This document shows positions 57,390 through 64,000 of a stretch of 64,000 nt of DNA, in pieces; the stretch's first letter is position 1; each line of letters starts with the position of its first letter. This DNA is from Pyxicephalus adspersus (taxonomy: Eukaryota; Chordata; Amphibia; Anura; Pyxicephalidae), in NCBI RefSeq assembly GCF_032062135.1, contig NC_092866.1:30412756-30476755 (forward strand). The letters are read 5' to 3'. The notes beneath the pieces were generated by a model that was not told the origin of the DNA, ran no database searches, and saw nothing but the letters and a program-made list of their open reading frames with translations. A program made the translations under genes and the position numbers.

Positions 57390-57800
57390 AAGAACCCTTT
57401 TTTTTTTTTTTTTTTAGAGGAACAGTGAGTTTAATGCAAGCTCGCCAGAGTGAAACTGCCGGGGCTGTGCATATCCATCGGAGAGATCTCTTCAGTTAAT
57501 GACTTCTGCACGAGTACGCTACTGCCTCAGATTTTGGTTGATAAATTGATCGAAGGCCTCTGATTTTGGTTTGCTAATGCGCGAGAGAGCTTCCGGTTTT
57601 GCTTGGTGATCAGCCTTAATGTATTTTCTTCCTCACTCAGCATTGCTAACCTTTGATGCTCCTCCCCAGCTGTCCAGCTCCAGTGTTTGATGGTCATCAT
57701 CTGCAACGATCTGCACCAACTGTTGGTGCAGCTTCAACATGTAAAGTAACAGCAGTACCGTTGTTCACCCACATCTCTGCCTTCTAGATGCATACCTGGA
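57390..57800 (-). pseudogene. Possible Harbinger second ORF (Myb-like protein) fragment
   Basis: On the minus strand 57668-57557 reads EEHQRLAMLSEEENTLRLIT and KQNRKLSRALANQNQR without a stop, a leucine- and glutamine-rich helix like the C-terminal coiled segment of the Myb/SANT accessory proteins of Harbinger elements. Frames around it are broken, and the trihelix/SANT part itself was not found. Identification is tentative and leans on the Harbinger-rich surroundings. Confidence 0.35.
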
Positions 57801-58440
57801 TCGAAGTCAACTAGGTATAAACCCAACAATGTATGTTCATGGCATATTTGCAAAATTGGCTATATGTAAATTGTCCTACCTTCATGGTCTGGGATAATCT
57901 CCCCAATGGAATCTGTTGGCGCCTCTGCTTGCTTCCAGTCCTTTTCAGCACTCATTTCCTCCTTTTTAAAGCATGTTGGCCTAACATGAAAAGCACTAAA
58001 ATTACCAACTTACATACTAACATTCTGTGTTTCACTACAACCACCCCTCTCCCTTATCAATCCTCATTACCCATTAGTCACCTATGTAAAACAATATAAG
58101 GTGTATTTTGTTTTTTTAGTGCAATGTTGCATCTCATCCAGTACTGTTTTTCAGATCGGACCACCTTTTCCTCAATTGTTCCTTAGAACTCAGAATTCCA
58201 AATATGTCTACAAACCTGATCTGGACTTTCTCCAAAATCTTGCCCTTTCTAGTAAAGGGTGGGGATATACAGCTTTCTTGCCATCAGATTCTGATCTATC
58301 CAGATTGCTTGACCATGATTTCCTTTTCTGTATGGCTGTATGGGTGTTGCACTCCTCCTCAGTCTCTTTCTGTGTTTTCTCTCTGCCATGTTTTCTTATG
58401 AAAAAAACAGTGGGTAACAAAAGAATTGCTGGACAAAAGA
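57801..58440. other. Unassigned DNA
   Basis: A 116-codon frame (58101-58451) crosses this stretch. It has a hydrophobic start and an RPP-free, S-rich body and matches nothing I recognise. Likely a chance frame. Confidence 0.3.
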
Positions 58441-58449
58441 TTGCACATT

Positions 58450-59206
58450 GACTATAAGGTTTCTGTCATGGGCGCCTTTGTTTTATGTCTGAGAACATTC
58501 TATCACCTCGCCTACGATTTAGTTTCTGTTCTTTTATTTGCATGTGTGTCACATCTACCTCTTCCCTACTAAAGCGCAGACGCCATTCTCCTGCAGTTCT
58601 GATTCTGGGCATGCCTGCGCTCCCAAGCTTTATCAGTTTCATCCATCTCGCCAGCCAATCAGGAAATAGCCTCTTAATCATCTCTGCCTAATTAGCTAGC
58701 TCAGACACAGCAATCGGCGTTCATGCAACGTGTGTCTACTAGTGCCAAGCCCATAGCTCTGCTGTGCAAGTTCCTGTACACCTGTCGGTTAATTTAGTTT
58801 CCCCTATCCAGCTCCTGTTAACCCCTAATTGCCCAGTCTGTTGTTTCCCAGCCTAATCCCTTGTGCTGTTCTAGTGTTCCTGTGTCACTTGTGTCTCCTG
58901 TGTTCCTTGTGTCCAAAAAGGACCCTCCGTGTCACCAGCCCAGTTTGCAGAGGCGTGCACAGGGTGCAGAGCCTAAACAGCTGCCCGGTCTTCACCAGAG
59001 CCTCTAGAGGTGATCATGTTACACTGTGGGCAACTGCCAGGCTGCAGCACCCATGCACGTAAAGGCGGGTGACTGCTGACAGACAGGAATCAGATGAGGT
59101 GTTGGAACAGGAGACAGAATCGTGGTCAAGCAAGCCTGAGGTCAGGACAGGCAGCAAGCATTAGTCAAGGGTCAAAGCTAGAGTTGGAACACAGGAAATC
59201 AGCAAC
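58450..59206 (-). repeat. Repeat R, copy 3, with inverted 5' half
   Basis: 58555-58930 is the reverse complement of the 3' half of repeat R (CCAATCAGGAAATAGCC, GTTAACCCCTAATTGCCC, CCTGTGTTCCTTGTGTC). Then 58935-59206 is the 5' half in forward orientation (GCAGAGCCTAAACAGCTGCC, GGTCTTCACCAGAGCCTCTA). On the minus strand this is a sense 3' half preceded by an inverted 5' half, as produced by twin priming. The 5' half is more diverged than copies 1 and 2. Confidence 0.6.
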
Positions 59207-59239
59207 TGGAGAAAGTGCACTATGCAGAAAATTTATGCA

Positions 59240-60510
59240 GCAAGGAAAAAATCATCTTGTTAAATTTGTTCATGCACAGACTTATAGCACTATGCCAATT
59301 ACAAAAGTGCTTTGCTAGTATTCCAAAAGCATTTTCAACCACCCTTCTTGCCTGAGAAAGTCAGTAGTTATAGATTTGTTTTCTTGGTACAAACTCTTCT
59401 GAGGGAATGGTTTTAACAGGTTGTCATGAGTGGAGCATATAAGTTAATTGTTTACTATAATTTGCTGCATGCTGTGGTCCTTTGACTTTTTCATGGCACC
59501 ACTAAACCTAAACTTAAACCTACATACAAAAGTAATTCATTGCAATGTAATTATTAATTTTTCACACCGTATAGCCCCACTTTCCTCTGCAGAAGCAGAA
59601 CAGGGCAAAAAAACATAAGGACAGAGACATTCAGGCCTCTCTAATAAAAAATGGATGTTACAACAAATATTATTATGTTTATGTTGTTATGGACTTGCTC
59701 TTCTTGAAATATCACAATACATATTAATATTGGAAGCCATTTCTAAGATATGCGTCAAATTTATCCTAATGTATAGAGATATAAATATACCATACTCGGC
59801 CCAAATGTATTTGTGCCAGCCAATCCCTCAGTAAATTTCTGAACCCTTCTCCATCAGAAGATACCCTCCTACTTCAATATTCTTTATTACAGAGGAACTC
59901 AGCATACACTATCCTAGGGGTAAGTCTTTTTAAAAAAGTTGCACTTTGTCAAATACTAATTTTTTTTAAAAACCAACGGTTTTACATTTCTTGTGTAAGA
60001 CTTCTATTGGGATACTGACCTTCATTCATCTTTCAAGCTTTCAATAATTGGCACACATGTCGGGGATGATATGATCCATTGCCTATAGCAGTGAAGAACT
60101 TCATGTTTTGAAGAGACCTTCCAGTTGCAAAGAATATAAACATGGCAATAATCTCTGTTCTGCTGGTATGGACTTTAACATGCAGGTATCTTGTTTCTGG
60201 ATAAAAGGTCCTACTGCTGTAAGTAGTTTTAAAAGCACACAACATTTGAAGATGAAGTTTTATAGTCCTCCAGGTGATGTCAAGCGCAGTTCACATAGCT
60301 TTTTCTTCCATCCTCTACGTTTCTCTAAAACTTGTCCTATATACTGTTCATCCTGTTCTTCGCTTAACAAATACATCATAGTTAGAGCTTCTTCTTTACA
60401 TGAGAGCACATGGAATAGCATATTGCAAGGAGAAGTGCTTATACAGCTATCAGGAAGAACGTTCTTTTTGTCCTCAATGTCACTTCCCCCTCTACACATC
60501 ATTTCCTCAA
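59240..60510 (-). pseudogene. PIF/Harbinger transposase relic D
   Basis: Minus-strand order: an N-terminal region with KKRRGWKKKLCEL-like sequence (60300), then IPAEQRLL and FFATGRSLQNMKFFTAIGNG (60130-60070), the helix-turn-helix region of ALP1/HARBI1-type transposases. Much further down comes NLLKPFPQKSLYQENKSI, then YNY-LSQARRVVENAFGILA (59400-59330) with the catalytic E of the RxVExxFG motif. The central part with the first two catalytic D residues (60030-59490) is unrecognisable or lost. Several frameshifts. Confidence 0.65.
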
Positions 60511-61629
60511 CCTTTCAACAATCACATCTATCATCATGTACAGAATTGTGAGCTGTACGGTGGTTCTAAATAATTGTTTACAGGTCAAGGTCATTGTCAT
60601 AACACTGCTACTGTCACTCCCCTAAAGGTTATTGGTCATGTCCCAACAAAGAATTACAGGAGAATACTATCTGTGAATCATGATATATATATATATATAT
60701 ATGTATATATCTACCTTTACAGAAAAAAATCCAATAATTCTGACTTTCTGTACCCTGCCAAAAATACATAAAGATCCCATGAACCCCATGGGTCTGTCCA
60801 ATCATTGTGGGTGTAGGAGCTATCTGAATGCCAGTGAGTTGTTAGACTCCAACTTAAGACCCATATGCCCTGATTCTGATTTTTCAGCGGGCCGGAGCCG
60901 AGTGCTAGTACAAGCGCCCTCACTTGCCAGCCAGATTCCTGCCTTGATAAATAAGCAATAGGGGTCAAGAATCTGCCAATTAGGGCGATTAGTTTTCAGC
61001 TGTGCGATTAAGGAGGATCTGTTAAGGTTTCAATGGTGAGATCATAGCAATTAATTAGCGCACACCTGCTCTCTTTTCTGTGCACATCTACAGTCCATTA
61101 CAGGTCAATTAGAATCTTTAATGCTTCATCTTCCTTTGGGTAAGTACTCCTTTTTTTGGATTACATTGTACTCATTAACAAAATTAATTATTGTTACATT
61201 TGTTGCACTGTTTTCATACTTTTTGGTTTGCTTTGCAACACTGCAAACTAATTTAGATCAAGCTGTGTATATACTAGTTAACATTTCATAATATGTCATC
61301 ACACAATAGTATGAATTGTAAAACATTGTCACCAAGCATTTGTGATCTAATTAAAATGTCATTGTAGTTTGGCTTGATGGAAATCAAATAATTGAAAAAA
61401 GGATTATTGCCAAAAATGTATCAAAAAACATTTAGTCATTTCACTTGTGTATGTATGTCAAAATACATTTAAATGCATATAAATACATATGCATTTTCAT
61501 TATTATTATTTAACTGGACTGGTTTGTGGGGGGGGGTCATCAAGTAAGTTTGCTTGGATAGTATGCATTGATGTGACTTTGTAATCCTCATTATTATTAT
61601 TGGTTTTTGAATGTATTATGTACATATTT
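60511..61629. other. Unassigned DNA with TA microsatellite
   Basis: An AT repeat (about 60681-60708) is the only simple feature. CpG-bearing sequence at 60880-61020 precedes Harbinger relic B and may be its outer end, but no terminal repeat was found. TTTGTGGGGGGGGG at 61514 is a G-run. Confidence 0.35.
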
Positions 61630-62445
61630 ATTACTCTGACATTTGCACTCATATTGATTTGCTGCCACACAACTCCTCTGTTCATTTGTGGTAGTGGTAT
61701 AGGTTTGTTGTCATTGCGCTGTGCTGCCTGATCTTAGCCGTATTTTATACAAACACACTTCCACTTGCAGTCCAAACTGGTTGTCAGTTAGTTGTCTAGC
61801 TGAGTTGCATACTCATTCTAACACACCTGATGGTGATGGAAGGAGTTCCAGGTTGCCAAGCACAACATCCAGCCACATTGATTGCCAAGCTTTCAAGCAG
61901 GGTCAAGCACTCTTACATACCAGATAGTATGCTTTATTTATGTGTTTACATGATTCTAATCGTATTAGTCATTTTGTATAGAAAAATGCCAAGGACAATT
62001 TAACTTAGTGCCAAACATTTTTTATTGCTTGTGCCAACAAACTCATATATTTTTTTTTCCTCCTCAAACCAATGACCAGAATGTCAATGACAGGCGTTTA
62101 TGCCTGTCCTGCCAGGTCCTCCATGACCTGTACATCTTTCTGGAAGGTAAAATTGCAGCAAAAACCAAGAGAAGCTAGGCTGTGCCAAGAATGACGAGGC
62201 CCCTGGACTATCTATATATTTTAGGAAGGGAGTCCTCCCAAACCACGTCACCCTTAATTTGTGCACTGAGCCAGTCTACAGTTTCCTGGGTGTTTCTGAA
62301 GGTTTCAATGCCATTTTAGACCTTGGCCCACTATATATTCACTTCCTCACATCAGCTTGGGAGTGGAGGAACATAAAGGTGGATTTCTCCTTTAACCGGC
62401 TTGGCAGCACAGCAGAGGGGTGTTATCGCCCTGTAAAGAAATAGA
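61630..62445 (+). pseudogene. PIF/Harbinger relic B (5' region and transposase start)
   Basis: 61630-61858 repeats the 5' block of relic A. After AT-rich sequence, 62259-62444 reads EPVYSFLGVSEGFNAILDLG and PLYIHFLTSAWEWRNIKVDF, equivalent to the SQPTVSRVFLKV..LYIHFP..WRNIKVDF region before the AIDCTH motif. The frame then ends in NRLGSTAEGCYR without reaching the catalytic residues. Confidence 0.65.
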
Positions 62446-62774
62446 TTACATTATTAGGATGTGTTAAGCAGCATGGTTAATTATGCTTTAGTGGTAACTA
62501 CATGCTGCTGGATTGTATTTTTCATACTTTTCTGGCTGCATAAGCAATGCTTGTGCAAATCTAAACTAAATTGCACACTGCCCTAGTCAAGCATTGTGTT
62601 TTTGTAAAGTGTCACATAAAGGTCCAGCTCTTACACAAATATCTGCTATTTCATTTCCAAAATGATTAAAGTGTGCTTGCTATGACTTAAACTCCTAAGT
62701 TGGTTTGTAACCCAAACATGATGTGCTGAAATATGTAATGCATGCATTGTAAACAAATGTAAATACTCACGCGC
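62446..62774. other. Spacer between Harbinger relics B and C
   Basis: AT-rich; the 3' untranslated part of relic C (minus strand) probably lies here. No terminal repeats were identified. Confidence 0.35.
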
Positions 62775-64000
62775 AAAGATATTAGCGATAAGTTCATCTC
62801 TGACTTGACGTCCCTTTGCTGTGCTTTAGGAGCCAGAGGCAGGATGTTGATGTACCTCTGGCTCGAGTTCCTCTGGAATGTCCAAGGTATCACCATGGTG
62901 CCGGCACAGGTTATGCAGCATGCCATGGTGACTCGGGCAGCTTTCTATAGTGCGTATAGGAGCTCACCACCGGGCCGCGCCAAGCACAGAAACCGTGCTT
63001 TTAGCAGCCCGATGGTTTGCTCCACACCCCCCGGCTTTTTTGCAGAGCCTTGATGTAATTATGCTCCGCTTCAGACCAGGGATGACGCACAGCTGTCATA
63101 AGCCATGGAAGCTGCCCGTATCCTTTGTCAGCTGTAAAAAGACAAACACAATACATGTTAGTTCTTGGTATAGTAAGTGTATATGTGTAAATGCAGTATA
63201 ACACTAGAGTTTTTTTTTTTTTTACAAAGGTTGCTAAGGGTTGTGCTCTTCGGTCACTTTATTGCTTTTTGGTTGTTAGGAAACATTGTTACTACTGACT
63301 ACCACACTGAAGTACTGTGAGCTGTGAAAATAGTAGTTATACTAGGGCTTCTGGGTATATCTGAGAGTTAGTTCTTCCCCCATGCTCCCAATATTGTACA
63401 ATATTATATTATATATATTATAAACTATTTGCTAAATTTAGATGTTGGCACAAAATATGACATATATACAATATAGGTCATAGCCTGGCATTCTGACAAT
63501 GCAAAGGGACATAGCAACAAAATAAGTGTCTTTAGGATTTGACTACTGTTAGTTGTATTACAGTAACAACATTATACATTACCTATTAACCAGCCCTCAG
63601 GCATTTCTCCAGAGATGAATTTCTGGTAGAGGGCTGTCTGACGCAGGATATAGGCATCATGGCATGATCCTGGGAATCCTGTGCGTGCACTCATGATTTT
63701 CCTGTTGGCATCACGGACTATTTGTGTACATTCAGTTGAATAATATCGCTTCCGGTTGCGAAACGTGATTTTCTGCAATTTAGGGGCCTGAATGGCCACA
63801 TGGGTGCAATCAATGGCCCCCAAAACATTCGGAAATCCACCTTTACCTTCCTCAACTCCTGAGCTGCTTGAGGGAAGTGAATATATAGTGGGACAACGTC
63901 CACAATGGCATTGATGACCTTCATAAAAACCCTGGAAACTGTAGGCTGGCTTAGTCCACAAATTAAGGCCGAGGAGGTTTGAAAGGAACCCCTTCCTAAA
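62775..64000 (-). pseudogene. PIF/Harbinger transposase relic C, two exons, 5' end outside window
   Basis: Minus strand. Exon 1 (64000-63583) reads SALICGLSQPTVSRVFMKVI, VDVVPLYIHFPQAAQELRKV, then after a 1-bp shift near 63830 GFPNVLGAIDCTHVAIQAPK with the first catalytic D, YYSTECTQIVRDANRKIMSA, FPGSCHDAYILRQTALYQKF and GEMPEGWLI. A 451-bp intron has a GT donor at 63582 and an AG acceptor at 63132 after TTTTTAC. Exon 2 reads ADKGYGQLPWLMTAVRHPWS, shifts frame near 63045 at the catalytic E region, and ends HNLCRHHGDTLDIPEELEPE..VRDELIANIFAR at about 62775. This is the least decayed Harbinger copy in the window. Confidence 0.85.

Noticed and set aside
60108..60551. 147-codon plus-strand frame
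   Set aside because: It is the antisense of the Harbinger N-terminal region, which has recognisable transposase motifs on the minus strand.

Overview
The window looks like non-genic DNA from an amphibian, most likely a frog. It is AT-rich, has no rRNA, operon or prokaryotic signals, and is densely packed with decayed vertebrate transposable elements. The mix of Tx1-like L1 LINEs, an L2-type LINE with a tail-sharing tRNA-derived SINE, Tc1, mariner, Tigger, hAT, piggyBac and PIF/Harbinger DNA transposons and a SCAN-Gag Gypsy relic fits an anuran genome. I found no convincing host protein-coding exon in 64 kb. Almost every recognisable reading frame is a broken transposase, Gag, integrase or reverse transcriptase. 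All family names rest on recognising motifs by eye, with no database search.

Layout. 1-10 kb: end of a hammerhead-motif element, a Tigger-like MITE (1251-1600), a Tc1 relic (2047-3053), an L1 ORF2 relic (4255-5300), about 3 kb of unassigned AT-rich DNA, a tRNA-type SINE with clean 9-bp target duplications (8376-8716) and a second MITE (8920-9561). 10-20 kb: L1 ORF2 fragment, inverted-repeat cluster, a Gypsy relic (gag, protease, integrase; 12350-14490) abutted by an antisense L1 that is itself split by a 0.75-kb repeat, then a Tc1 copy lying inside a hammerhead-motif element. 20-26 kb: hAT MITE, another Tc1 relic, and L1 ORF1 and ORF2 starts. 26.5-34.4 kb: one antisense L1 interrupted by three different insertions. 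35-40.6 kb: a large fold-back of non-coding repeats. 41-50 kb: MITEs, an L2 LINE 3' end and unassigned DNA. 50-53 kb: a mariner gene cut in two by a 1.9-kb insertion. 53-64 kb: piggyBac-type MITEs, a CR1-like LINE tail and four PIF/Harbinger relics in alternating orientation.

The strongest candidate for something undescribed is a dispersed family present seven times, on both strands, in otherwise unrelated AT-rich sequence. Each copy carries a core reading CTGANGA-A-(short helix)-GAAA-C-(2 nt)-GUH, the layout of a minimal hammerhead ribozyme like those reported in Penelope-like retroelements. About 90-210 nt downstream, every copy has a pyrimidine-rich 3' signature starting TTTTGCC or close to it. 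Two copies are shown to be mobile because they sit inside other transposons between exact 14-bp and 11-bp target duplications. The Penelope link is an inference: no reverse transcriptase of that type is visible here.

Together the elements form a layered record: Gypsy next to L1, L1 hit by hAT, by the hammerhead family and by a 0.7-kb repeat, the hammerhead family hit by Tc1, mariner hit by the hammerhead family, and Harbinger hit by piggyBac.
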